Positions 1-6,057 of a stretch of 6,480 nucleotides of DNA are shown one piece after another. The notes under the pieces were generated by a model. It was given only the letters and a program-made list of their open reading frames with translations. It did no database searches and was not told the DNA's origin. Both the position numbers and the translations under genes were made by a program. This DNA is from Planctomycetaceae bacterium (GTDB taxonomy: Bacteria; Planctomycetota; Planctomycetia; Pirellulales; JAEUIK01): contig WGDQ01000438.1 of NCBI GenBank assembly GCA_015493185.1, positions 1 through 6,480 of the forward strand. The letters are read 5' to 3'. Position 1 is the stretch's first letter. Each line of letters starts with the position of its first letter.

Positions 1-51
1 CTTTATCTCTGGCAGCCCGACCCGACATTGGAGAAGCACGCGGGTCGCTAA
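1..51 (+). CDS. C-terminal tail of an upstream gene (partial, unidentified)
   Basis: Frame 1 is open from the first base and ends at TAA 49-51, giving a 16-residue tail, LYLWQPDPTLEKHAGR. Its mixed composition reads like a genuine protein end, unlike the Arg/Ala/Pro-rich translations of the DNA that follows. The rest of the gene lies outside the window, so no family can be named. A GC-rich inverted repeat starts 10 bases after the stop. The tail is too short to exclude chance. Confidence 0.35.
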   Translation, partial: LYLWQPDPTLEKHAGR

Positions 52-60
52 TGCGCGAAC

Positions 61-87
61 GGCCGGCGACCAGGCGACGCACCGGCC
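61..87. repeat. Inverted repeat GGCCGG/CCGGCC just after the upstream stop codon
   Basis: The arms GGCCGG (61-66) and CCGGCC (82-87) are exact reverse complements separated by 15 bases. The repeat begins 10 bases past the TAA at 49-51, where a transcription terminator would be expected, but no T-run follows. It could be a weak or Rho-assisted terminator, or chance in GC-rich DNA. Confidence 0.25.
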
Positions 88-390
88 CCAGCATCTCAAA
101 GCCCTGCGGCAACAGCTCGCCAGAGCCGATGCGACAAGCCACGGAACGGGCGCCGGACGGCTGCCTTCGGCATCGGGAAATGCGAAAAGCCGTTGCCGGC
201 ACAGCGAAAGCACAGACCGTCCACGCCACGATCTGGCTGCGTCGCTGGCTTTGCAGCCCGGGGAAACGCAACCGTGTTGACCACCTTTCGGCGGCTCGCG
301 ACTGTGCACAACGTGCGTTTGGCGGGTCGCGGCTTATTCAGGAGGGCACTTTCCACAGCCCCGCGGGGGCCGTAAGCTCGACCGTAGTCC

Positions 391-414
391 GCCGCCCGGC
401 AAACACCGGGCGGC
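391..414. repeat. Perfect 9-bp GC-rich inverted repeat (hairpin)
   Basis: The arms GCCGCCCGG (391-399) and CCGGGCGGC (406-414) are exact reverse complements around the 6-base loop CAAACA. The stem is all G:C and would be very stable in RNA. No U-tract follows directly, so it is not a classical intrinsic terminator. It lies 107 bases before the proposed ATG of the operon's first gene, so it may sit in the leader transcript, end a transcript from upstream, or bind a protein. The structure is clear but the role is unknown. Confidence 0.5.
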
Positions 415-453
415 ACGACCTGCAACGGCTGACTTCGCGGCGGTTTGCACCTT

Positions 454-498
454 CTTGCCCTGTTGCTTTTTCACTGCTTGCCCTGTTGTTTTTCACTG
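454..498. repeat. Near-perfect tandem duplication, 23 + 22 bases
   Basis: Copy 1 spans 454-476 and copy 2 spans 477-498, directly abutting. Both begin CTTGCCCTGTTG and end TTTTTCACTG. The only difference is one C after the shared TTG that copy 2 lacks. The one-base length difference would shift any reading frame between copies, which argues that this stretch is not coding and that the first gene starts after it. It resembles a recent slippage duplication. Confidence 0.75.
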
Positions 499-520
499 CG
501 AAGCGTTTCTTCTCCATTCG

Positions 521-2551
521 ATGCGTTGTCCGATTCTGCGGCGCCACTGCCCGTGTGTTTTCGAACCAGCGTACAGCCAACGTGGCGCGGCGGCTCGTCA
601 GCCGCGTCTTGCGTGGCCGTTTGCCGGGCTCGTGGTGTTGTTGTTCGGCGTAGCGGCAATCGGTGGATGCCGGCGCTCGCTGAACGATGCACGGCACGCG
701 CTGTTGACGCGTATCGAGCACGAGCCCGGTTGCCTGCGAATCGAGTTCGATGCTCCGGTTGAGCTGAACGAGGTGTTGCTGCGCGACGCGGCCGGCGGCC
801 GCCTGATTCAGCGTTTTCCCTTGGGTGTGCGGCGGCAGATTTTCACGCTGCCGTTTGATGATACGCTGCCCGCGCGATGCACGGTTGAGCTTGACGTGGG
901 CAAACGCCGGATTGTCGCGGGGGTTTTTCGCCAAGAGCCGAGCCACTTTGTTGCCGCGATCGACGTTCCTTTTGGTCAGTCGCGCTACTGGCTGGTGCAA
1001 CGCGAGGACCGTATCGTTGACGTGTTCGTGCCGCCCCGAGGAACGACTGCCCTGGGGTTATGGGTCGAAAATCGCCGTCAAAGCGAGGCCCATTTCCGCT
1101 GGCGACTCGTTTCCGACCGCGGCGTCCGCTGGTTTTTGCAGCAGCCGGCCCCCTCAGACGAACGCTTGTCGATGCAACTCACGCGGCAAGGGGATCGAGC
1201 GGCGCTATTGGGCGAGAGTGTGCTGCATTTCGAATTCGACGACGCGTTGTTTCTGCCTCGCGTCGCCCTCGCGTCGGGCACAAAGCGGGCAACGATCGAC
1301 TGCACGTTCGAATGGCAAGACCGAACCACCGGCACCACCGAGCGGCGCCAGCTACGGCTGCGGCTGCGGGAAGCAACGCCCGAGCAATTGTCGCGAGATC
1401 TGCGCATCGAGGCGGTTTTCTTTCCGACCGACGCTCGTGGCAAGCGGCGGGCCGAACTGCCTGCCGACGCGGTTTACCTTGACGATGCGGTATGGGCCGC
1501 AGCACGCCGTTGGCTGCGTCCGGCAAGCCGTTTGCGCGATCCGTACGCACCATATGCTTATCAGGCGGTTCGCATCCGCAACCACTCGCCGGCGGCCATC
1601 TCGCTAACGATCGAAAGCGAAGTGGCCGACACGCCCGGAGGCGGGCCATTGCTGACTTTCGCCCCGCCCGCATGGAAAGCACCACGACGAAGCGCGACCG
1701 CCGAGCATGTGTTGCGCGTGCCCGCACAGGCTACCGCCACCGCACGCATTCCGCTATACGTTGCCCCCGACGTGGTGCCAGGCGACTACGTGCGACGTTT
1801 CCGCCTGTATCCACTCGGATCGCGTGTGTTGGTGGCGCAACACACGGCACCGCTGTACGTAGTGCGCAGCAGCGGTTGGGTTTCGGCCATTGCGCTGGGT
1901 TGTTTCGTCTTATGTCCGGCGGGTTGGCTGTTGTTTGGTTTCAGCAACCGGCACATCGTCCAACGCGTTGGAACGGTTGGCCTCACGTCGATCGGCTTGA
2001 TCGCCGGGTTGCTGTTCATCGTCTCGTACGCCTCGGCTCTGGGGAGCAACCTGCTAACGGTCTTGCTCGGTCCGTTTGCTGTTTTCGTTTCGGGGGTGGC
2101 GAACGAGGGGCTGACGTGCCTGTTGATGGCACTGGTTGTAACGCTCATTCCCGTACCCGGCAGCGTGGCCCTGGCAAGCATGGCGATCTTTCTGATCAAC
2201 TCGAGCGTGAGTGGGCAGTTTGGAATCACTGAACTGCTGTTTGTGACCGTGAGCATTCTGTTGCGCGAAGGGTTTTTGGCCGCCTCGGGCGTCACCACCT
2301 TTTGGCGACCGGGGCAGCCTGAACAGCAAACCAACTGGCACGCGCTGGCATGGCGCGTGGCACTGGTGCTTGGGCTGGCCAATGCGGCGACAATGCTCGT
2401 GCAGTTTTGTCTTGTGCAGGTGCTTTATCGTTTGTTTTACGCTGCGTGGTACGTTTGGTCCGTTTCGCTCGTGACGGGACTTTTTTATGGCCTGGTCGGT
2501 GCGTTGTTGGGTGTTCGTCTCGGCATCGAATTGCGGAGAGTTGCCCAATGA
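521..2551 (+). CDS. ECF transporter S component (YkoE-like) fused to a large extracytoplasmic region
   Basis: The 676-residue protein probably captures a small substrate at the membrane and hands it to the ECF module encoded next door. Residues 31-49 form a hydrophobic stretch ending AAIGG before Cys50, a plausible signal peptide with lipobox, though it could be a plain membrane anchor. Residues about 55-450 are charged and rich in predicted beta-strands. The segment near 395-447 (PAQATATARIPLYVAP, then a PGDY turn at 420-423) reads like an Ig-like or NEW3-like strand pattern. Residues about 452-670 are hydrophobic with six or seven helices, roughly 452-473, 483-505, 510-526, 529-560, 570-590, 608-636 and 641-664. 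The order of features, a helix reaching GPF at 517-519, a PG at 546-547, then SGQFGITELLF followed by REG, resembles YkoE-type S components. I chose ATG 521; it has no clear Shine-Dalgarno sequence and leaves a long basic n-region. The TTG at 455 lies in the duplicated tract, and the next in-frame GTG (632) would cut into the hydrophobic segment. The stop overlaps the ATPase start as ATGA. Substrate unknown. Confidence 0.75.
   Translation: MRCPILRRHCPCVFEPAYSQRGAAARQPRLAWPFAGLVVLLFGVAAIGGCRRSLNDARHALLTRIEHEPGCLRIEFDAPVELNEVLLRDAAGGRLIQRFPLGVRRQIFTLPFDDTLPARCTVELDVGKRRIVAGVFRQEPSHFVAAIDVPFGQSRYWLVQREDRIVDVFVPPRGTTALGLWVENRRQSEAHFRWRLVSDRGVRWFLQQPAPSDERLSMQLTRQGDRAALLGESVLHFEFDDALFLPRVALASGTKRATIDCTFEWQDRTTGTTERRQLRLRLREATPEQLSRDLRIEAVFFPTDARGKRRAELPADAVYLDDAVWAAARRWLRPASRLRDPYAPYAYQAVRIRNHSPAAISLTIESEVADTPGGGPLLTFAPPAWKAPRRSATAEHVLRVPAQATATARIPLYVAPDVVPGDYVRRFRLYPLGSRVLVAQHTAPLYVVRSSGWVSAIALGCFVLCPAGWLLFGFSNRHIVQRVGTVGLTSIGLIAGLLFIVSYASALGSNLLTVLLGPFAVFVSGVANEGLTCLLMALVVTLIPVPGSVALASMAIFLINSSVSGQFGITELLFVTVSILLREGFLAASGVTTFWRPGQPEQQTNWHALAWRVALVLGLANAATMLVQFCLVQVLYRLFYAAWYVWSVSLVTGLFYGLVGALLGVRLGIELRRVAQ
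2535..2540 (+). promoter_or_regulatory. Ribosome binding site for the ATPase gene
   Basis: GGAGAG ends 7 bases before ATG 2548, a near-ideal Shine-Dalgarno sequence and spacing. It lies inside the last codons of the S-component gene. It fixes this start against the much longer upstream open frame, and points to translational coupling at the ATGA overlap (2548-2551). Confidence 0.7.
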
Positions 2552-4317
2552 CGTCGCCTGCGGTTTGTGTCCAGCGACTTTCCTTCTGCTACCCCGGCAG
2601 TAGCCAGCCGGCGATTCGAGACATCGACTTCCAGCTACAACGCGGCAGTTGGACGTGGATCGCCGGTCCCACGGGATCGGGCAAATCGACACTGCTCAAA
2701 GCGCTGGTCGGTCTGATTCCTCATCAGTCGTCTGGCACCATGCAAGGCCGTGTGTTGCTCGATGGCCGCGATACACGAGGCCTTTCGCCGCGCGAGCGGG
2801 CGCAGCGGGCGGTGCTGGTGTTGCAATCGCCCGACGACCAGCTCTGCGCCACAAGCATCGAAGCGGAAATCGCCTTCGGGCTCGAAAACCTGGCCATCGA
2901 CCCCAGCGAAATCGACCGGCGCATCGACGAAAGCCTGGCACTGGTCGGGTTGAAGGTCGATCGGCGCACACCGCCTCAACGGCTCTCGGGTGGCGAGAAG
3001 CAACGCCTATTGCTGGCGGCGCTGGTCGCCATGCGGCCGCAGATTCTCGTGTGCGACGAGCCGCTGAGCCAACTCGATTCGTGGGCTGCCGCCGACTTTT
3101 TGAGCCTGCTCGATCGGCTGCGACGCGACGGGTTGACGATCGTGATGGCCGAGCATCGCCTGGACGACGTGTGGCCGCTGGCCGACCGTCTGCTGGTAAT
3201 GCACGAGGGTCGAATCGTGGCCGACTGCCACGATTGCGATAACCGTTCGTCTGCTGCTGCCTTGCAAAAGGCCGGCTTGCAGTTGCCCGACATGCTCGAG
3301 CTGGCACTGGCGATCGACGAAGCTCATGCCCGAACGTGCGACGAACTCGTGAACAGGATTCGTCCGTCGCGCGAAACTGCATCTTCACAGCGCAAGGCAG
3401 TGCAGTCGTTGCCCGAGTCCGCCAACGGCTCAGCCACCAAACCCGAACGCGACGGCCCGACCGACAAAGCGGCGAAGCTATTGCTGCGCGTGCGAGGGTT
3501 GGCGTTTCGGTACGAAACGGCTTCTGTCGTCCGAAACCACAACGGCCGCAACAACACGACGGGCCAGACCGATCTTCAAGCCGACGTGTGGAGCGATGTC
3601 GACTTCGAGATTCGTGCCGGCGATCGGGTGGCCTTGGTCGGCCCCAACGGAGCCGGCAAAAGCACGCTGCTGGCCCTGCTGGCTGGCCTTCAGCGCCCGC
3701 GCTGCGGCACGATCGAGGGTCCGGCCGCCGAACGCGGGGCATGTGGGCTGGTGGTGCAGAACCCCGACCTGATGCTTTTTTGTCCGACGGTGCGCGACGA
3801 ACTGGCTTTCGGACCACGTCATCGGGCCGACGCCCGCCGAGACGAGATCGACCGGCTTATCGAGCGACTGGCCGCGGCGCTGGATCTGATGCCCTTTCTG
3901 GCCCAACCTCCCTTGGCACTGAGCCAGGGACAACGGCTCCGTGTGGCGGTGGCAGCCACACTGAGCGTTCAGCCGCAGGTGTTGCTGCTCGACGAGCCAA
4001 CCATTGGCCAAGACCGCAGCCAAATCGACCGCATGATGCAAACCGTGGAAGCCATGATTCGCGAAGAACGACCTCCTTGTGCGGTCGTGTTTTCGACGCA
4101 CGATCTGCGCACCGTTGCCCGATATGCCACGCGGGCGTTGGTGCTGGCCAACGGACGTCTGCTGGCAAATACTACGCCCGAGAGTCTGCTCGACGACGGG
4201 GCCTTGCTGGCCGCGGCTGGGTTGCGACGGCCCCCAATGTTGGAATTACGTCATCGTCTGGGATTGCAAGCCACCACGCCCCAAGGTCTGGTGCAGGAGC
4301 TCGATGTATGTCGGTAG
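2548..4317 (+). CDS. ECF transporter ATPase with two fused ABC domains (EcfA/CbiO/YkoD-type)
   Basis: The 589-residue cytoplasmic protein hydrolyses ATP to drive the ECF importer. Domain 1 (about 5-230) has Walker A GPTGSGKST at 40-48, Q-loop Gln93 in QSPDDQL, signature LSGGE at 146-150, Walker B ILVCDEP at 166-172 with catalytic Glu171, and switch His203. Domain 2 (about 312-550) has Walker A GPNGAGKST at 365-373, Q-loop Gln404 in QNPD, signature LSQGQ at 458-462, Walker B VLLLDEP at 478-484 with Glu483, and His518. Both sites therefore look catalytically complete, and one chain can replace the EcfA1/EcfA2 pair. The QxPDxQLxAxxxExExAFGxENL pattern after the first Q-loop is typical of ECF ATPases. 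A polar linker of about 80 residues joins the domains. Domain 2 has an Asn/Thr-rich insertion near 325-345 between its first two strands. The long N-terminal extension of the open frame is rejected because it lies within the upstream gene and ATG 2548 has a strong ribosome binding site. The 3' end overlaps ecfT by 10 bases. Confidence 0.95.
   Translation: MTSPAVCVQRLSFCYPGSSQPAIRDIDFQLQRGSWTWIAGPTGSGKSTLLKALVGLIPHQSSGTMQGRVLLDGRDTRGLSPRERAQRAVLVLQSPDDQLCATSIEAEIAFGLENLAIDPSEIDRRIDESLALVGLKVDRRTPPQRLSGGEKQRLLLAALVAMRPQILVCDEPLSQLDSWAAADFLSLLDRLRRDGLTIVMAEHRLDDVWPLADRLLVMHEGRIVADCHDCDNRSSAAALQKAGLQLPDMLELALAIDEAHARTCDELVNRIRPSRETASSQRKAVQSLPESANGSATKPERDGPTDKAAKLLLRVRGLAFRYETASVVRNHNGRNNTTGQTDLQADVWSDVDFEIRAGDRVALVGPNGAGKSTLLALLAGLQRPRCGTIEGPAAERGACGLVVQNPDLMLFCPTVRDELAFGPRHRADARRDEIDRLIERLAAALDLMPFLAQPPLALSQGQRLRVAVAATLSVQPQVLLLDEPTIGQDRSQIDRMMQTVEAMIREERPPCAVVFSTHDLRTVARYATRALVLANGRLLANTTPESLLDDGALLAAAGLRRPPMLELRHRLGLQATTPQGLVQELDVCR
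4295..4299 (+). promoter_or_regulatory. Ribosome binding site for ecfT
   Basis: AGGAG ends 8 bases before ATG 4308, inside the 3' end of the ATPase gene. It supports ATG 4308 as the ecfT start. A second ATG at 4304 is in another frame. The arrangement indicates translational coupling. Confidence 0.65.
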
Positions 4318-5225
4318 GTTTCCCCGCCATCGAACGGCCAGCAACCGGCAAACCGGGCTGGCTGCACGCGCTCGACCCGCGGCTGAAAATCATTTGGCTC
4401 GTTTGGGTGTCGAGTTTATGCGTATTGGTCGATGGAACGGCGGCGTTGCTCACCGTGCTGATTCTGGCTGTGCTGCCAACCACGGGCTTGCGCGTCAGCC
4501 GGCGCGGTGCGTTGGCGGCCGCGGCGTTGATCTTGCTGACAATCTGGAGCACGCTGTTGAGTCAGGGCATGTTTTATGCCCGGCAGCCACGTACACCGGT
4601 GCTCACGCTTGTGCCCGCCTTCGAGTGGGGCACACTGAAGCTGCCGCCCTTGGAAATCTACCGCGAAGGGTTGGTGTATGGCCTGAAGCAATCGTTGCGG
4701 CTAACCGCCGTGATGCTTGCGGGGCTGAGCGTGTGCTTGTCGACCGGTCCCGAGCGCCTGCTGGCAGCACTGACACGGCTGCGGGTGCCCGTGGCCGTGG
4801 CATACATGACCGTGGCCGCCCTACGTTTTTTGCCCACAATCATGCGCGAGGTTGTTCAGGTACGACGAGCCCGGAGGTTGCGGACCCTGACGCCGCAATG
4901 TCGCAGCACGCGCCGTTGGTGGCGGCGTCCGGTGCGGGCGTTGCGCGACGAATTCGCCATCGCGCTGCCGGTGCTTGTTTTGCTGCTCCGACGGGCCGAA
5001 ACGCTGGCTACGAGCGTGGCGACACGGGGATTCGATCCGGAAGCGAAGCGCACGTTTTACCCGGCCCTGCGTTGGCGACCGCTAGAGTGGACGCTGCTGA
5101 TGTTGCTCGCCGTCTCTTGGGTTTGGGTCGCTGCCGCCAAGCTGCTCTATGGCCTGTATGTCGCCGACATCTACTACGCGCCGTGGGCCCGTCCGCTTTA
5201 CGATTTGGTTCGACGCTGGCTCTGA
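4308..5225 (+). CDS. ecfT: Energy-coupling factor transporter transmembrane protein EcfT (CbiQ/YkoC family)
   Basis: The 305-residue inner-membrane protein couples ATP hydrolysis by the double ABC protein to movement of the S component. The N-terminus carries the family hallmark LHALDPRLKI at 19-28, followed by hydrophobic helices at about 28-58, 67-88, 130-146 and 161-177, and a C-terminal helix at about 259-285. The basic cytoplasmic segment 178-258 holds the two coupling-helix Arg motifs that dock into the ATPases: ARR at 188-190 (usually ARG) and ATRGFD at 238-243. GLVYGLKQSLRL at 121-132 is also typical of the family. The protein is somewhat longer than many EcfT proteins of about 260 residues, the extra length lying in the loop near 88-118 and the Arg-rich stretch at 185-213. 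The start is set by AGGAG at 4295-4299. It is the last gene of the operon, and I saw no clear terminator after its TGA. Confidence 0.92.
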   Translation: MSVGFPAIERPATGKPGWLHALDPRLKIIWLVWVSSLCVLVDGTAALLTVLILAVLPTTGLRVSRRGALAAAALILLTIWSTLLSQGMFYARQPRTPVLTLVPAFEWGTLKLPPLEIYREGLVYGLKQSLRLTAVMLAGLSVCLSTGPERLLAALTRLRVPVAVAYMTVAALRFLPTIMREVVQVRRARRLRTLTPQCRSTRRWWRRPVRALRDEFAIALPVLVLLLRRAETLATSVATRGFDPEAKRTFYPALRWRPLEWTLLMLLAVSWVWVAAAKLLYGLYVADIYYAPWARPLYDLVRRWL

Positions 5226-5289
5226 CGGCACATTGGCCGTGTTGGTGCGTTTGAACCGCCGAATAGCCTCCTCAAAAAGGTCGATCGAA

Positions 5290-5317
5290 TTCGGCCTGAG
5301 AACTTCGGCCCGAGAAC
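5290..5317. repeat. Tandem duplication, 2 x 14 bases
   Basis: TTCGGCCTGAGAAC (5290-5303) is followed immediately by TTCGGCCCGAGAAC (5304-5317), differing at one position (T/C). The unit length is not a multiple of three and no gene is evident here. It may be a slippage product or a pair of protein-binding half-sites. Confidence 0.7.
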
Positions 5318-5489
5318 GCAACAGGCGAGCCCTTGGTAATCACCTGCCGAGCCACATGGCCGGCGATGCCGCGTCGAGGCGGCCCAGCCGTGCGGTAGCG
5401 ACTTTACCAGAGCCGCTTTGCCGTAGCCCGTTCGCGGCACGGGCCGAGCAGCCAGATGCCTTGAGCGGCGCCGTTTTGCCGCGGGTGGT

Positions 5490-5561
5490 CTGTTCTTCCG
5501 CCCGTATTCTCTTCTCCTCTGCTTCTCTTCTGCTGGGCTTCCGCTGCTCTTCCGCTGCTCC
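5490..5561. other. Polypyrimidine-rich tract
   Basis: The + strand is strongly enriched in C and T over about 70 bases, with scattered G and one A. TTCTCTTCT occurs twice (5507-5515 and 5523-5531), and the tract ends in the tandem 11-mers at 5538-5559. The opposite strand is correspondingly purine-rich, which gives the minus-strand frames a spurious Glu/Arg/Lys-rich translation. No function can be assigned. Confidence 0.5.
5538..5559. repeat. Perfect tandem duplication, 2 x 11 bases
   Basis: CTTCCGCTGCT occurs at 5538-5548 and again, identical and abutting, at 5549-5559. It lies at the end of the polypyrimidine tract. The unit is not a multiple of three. Confidence 0.7.
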
Positions 5562-5708
5562 GTGCCTAGGTGGTCCGTCTTCCTTCTGGCCCAACCGCCT
5601 TGGCCGTAACAAGTGAAGATTCGCTGTTTCGGCCGCGCGACACACTGTGGCGGCAAGGGCACCGAGCCAATCCGAGCCCCAGCAGTCACTCGGGAAAAGG
5701 AAGAAGAA

Positions 5709-5987
5709 ATGGTGTGTTGTGCCGACCATATGGCGTGGCACGCGCCGCGGCCGAAACACGCGCCAACCAGCCTGCCACAAGCCATTACGACAACAGACGT
5801 TATGCGATCCGCACGATTTGCGTTCTTGGCGCCAACCACCGATTTGCCGGCAGCGTTGATGCGCCGGGGGGCAAAGCGGCTTTTTTGGGTGAGTGATGGA
5901 ACCAATGTGCCCAAAATCCCAGAGTGGTCGCGATTTGCCCGAATTCTCTTGCAGGCGGGCAAAGATTTCCGGCTCGTGTACGACTAA
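5709..5987 (+). CDS. Possible small hypothetical protein (92 residues)
   Basis: I do not recognise this protein. ATG 5709 is preceded by AAGGA (5697-5701) at a 7-base spacing, in a purine-rich stretch, the best initiation signal in this part of the window. The frame runs to TAA 5985-5987. The second half, around RRGAKRLFWVSDGTNVPKI and the ending KDFRLVYD, has a balanced composition that reads like a folded protein, whereas the first 30 residues (His/Pro/Cys-rich) do not. By hand count about two thirds of third codon positions are G or C, compatible with but not proof of coding. There is no signal peptide or membrane helix. It stands alone, about 480 bases after ecfT and 135 before the next gene. 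Competing open frames overlap it on both strands, so it may be chance or a gene remnant. Confidence 0.35.
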   Translation: MVCCADHMAWHAPRPKHAPTSLPQAITTTDVMRSARFAFLAPTTDLPAALMRRGAKRLFWVSDGTNVPKIPEWSRFARILLQAGKDFRLVYD

Positions 5988-6036
5988 CCGTATGGAGCAT
6001 GGCGTCTGCGACGTCTTGGTGAACCCGATATCGCCT

Positions 6037-6057
6037 GGTTTGCGGCACCGCATAACC
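6037..6057. promoter_or_regulatory. Imperfect dyad upstream of the coiled-coil protein gene (possible operator)
   Basis: GGTTTGCGG (6037-6045) and CCGCATAACC (6048-6057) are reverse complements except for one extra T at 6053, separated by CA. The nine paired positions centre about 76 bases before ATG 6123, a reasonable place for a regulator site. The 2-base centre suits a DNA operator better than an RNA hairpin, but no known regulator consensus is recognised. Confidence 0.3.

Larger units (their letters stand above)
52..520. other. Non-coding region upstream of the ECF operon
   Basis: About 470 bases contain no gene I can support. Open frames exist on both strands, but they translate to Arg/Pro/Ala/Cys-rich sequence without motifs, as expected from GC-rich non-coding DNA. 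The region holds inverted repeats at 61-87 and 391-414, a small GCCCC/GGGGC hairpin at 358-370 and a tandem duplication at 454-498. An AGGAGG at 340-345 has no start codon at a usable distance. The operon promoter should lie here, but no convincing -35/-10 pair stands out. I saw no TPP or cobalamin riboswitch consensus segments. Confidence 0.6.
5226..5708. other. Non-coding region after ecfT, with short tandem repeats
   Basis: About 480 bases contain no gene I can support. Open frames run through on both strands with Arg/Ser/Ala-rich translations and no recognisable motif. The one on the + strand overlapping the ecfT end (from 5149) has no ribosome binding site. A 5-bp ACGGC/GCCGT hairpin at 5225-5240 overlaps the ecfT stop but lacks a T-run. 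The region contains tandem duplications at 5290-5317 and 5538-5559, and a polypyrimidine tract near 5490-5561. Confidence 0.55.

Noticed and set aside
277..306. TTGACC as a -35 box for the operon
   Set aside because: No -10-like hexamer occurs at 16-18 bases; the DNA there is GC-rich.
455..520. TTG 455 as the start of the S-component gene
   Set aside because: It would add 22 residues encoded by the duplicated tract ahead of an already long n-region, with no ribosome binding site. ATG 521 is preferred, though its own ribosome binding site is also missing.
51..653. A 200-residue + strand frame over the upstream region and the start of the S-component gene
   Set aside because: It is Arg/Ser/Ala-rich without motifs, overlaps the real gene in another frame, and passes through a tandem repeat whose copies differ by one base.
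338..1000. A 220-residue minus-strand frame opposite the start of the S-component gene
   Set aside because: It is antisense to a better supported gene, has Arg/Gln-rich low-information composition and no recognisable domain.
2350..2547. A longer N-terminus for the ATPase
   Set aside because: The extension lies in the coding sequence of the S component. ATG 2548 has GGAGAG at 7-base spacing and gives the normal start of an ABC domain.
5290..5317. CTGAGA within the repeat as part of a TPP riboswitch
   Set aside because: The rest of the thiamine-box consensus is absent, and the site lies downstream of the transporter operon rather than upstream.
5149..5616. A 155-residue + strand frame starting inside ecfT
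   Set aside because: It has no ribosome binding site, a Ser/Arg/Ala-rich translation through tandem repeats, and overlaps the conserved end of EcfT.
5843..5886. TTTGCC/GGCAAA stem followed by TTTTTT as an intrinsic terminator
   Set aside because: The stem is only 6 bp with a long, partly paired loop, and the T-run begins 5 bases after it. It would lie inside the candidate small gene. Possible but too weak to list.
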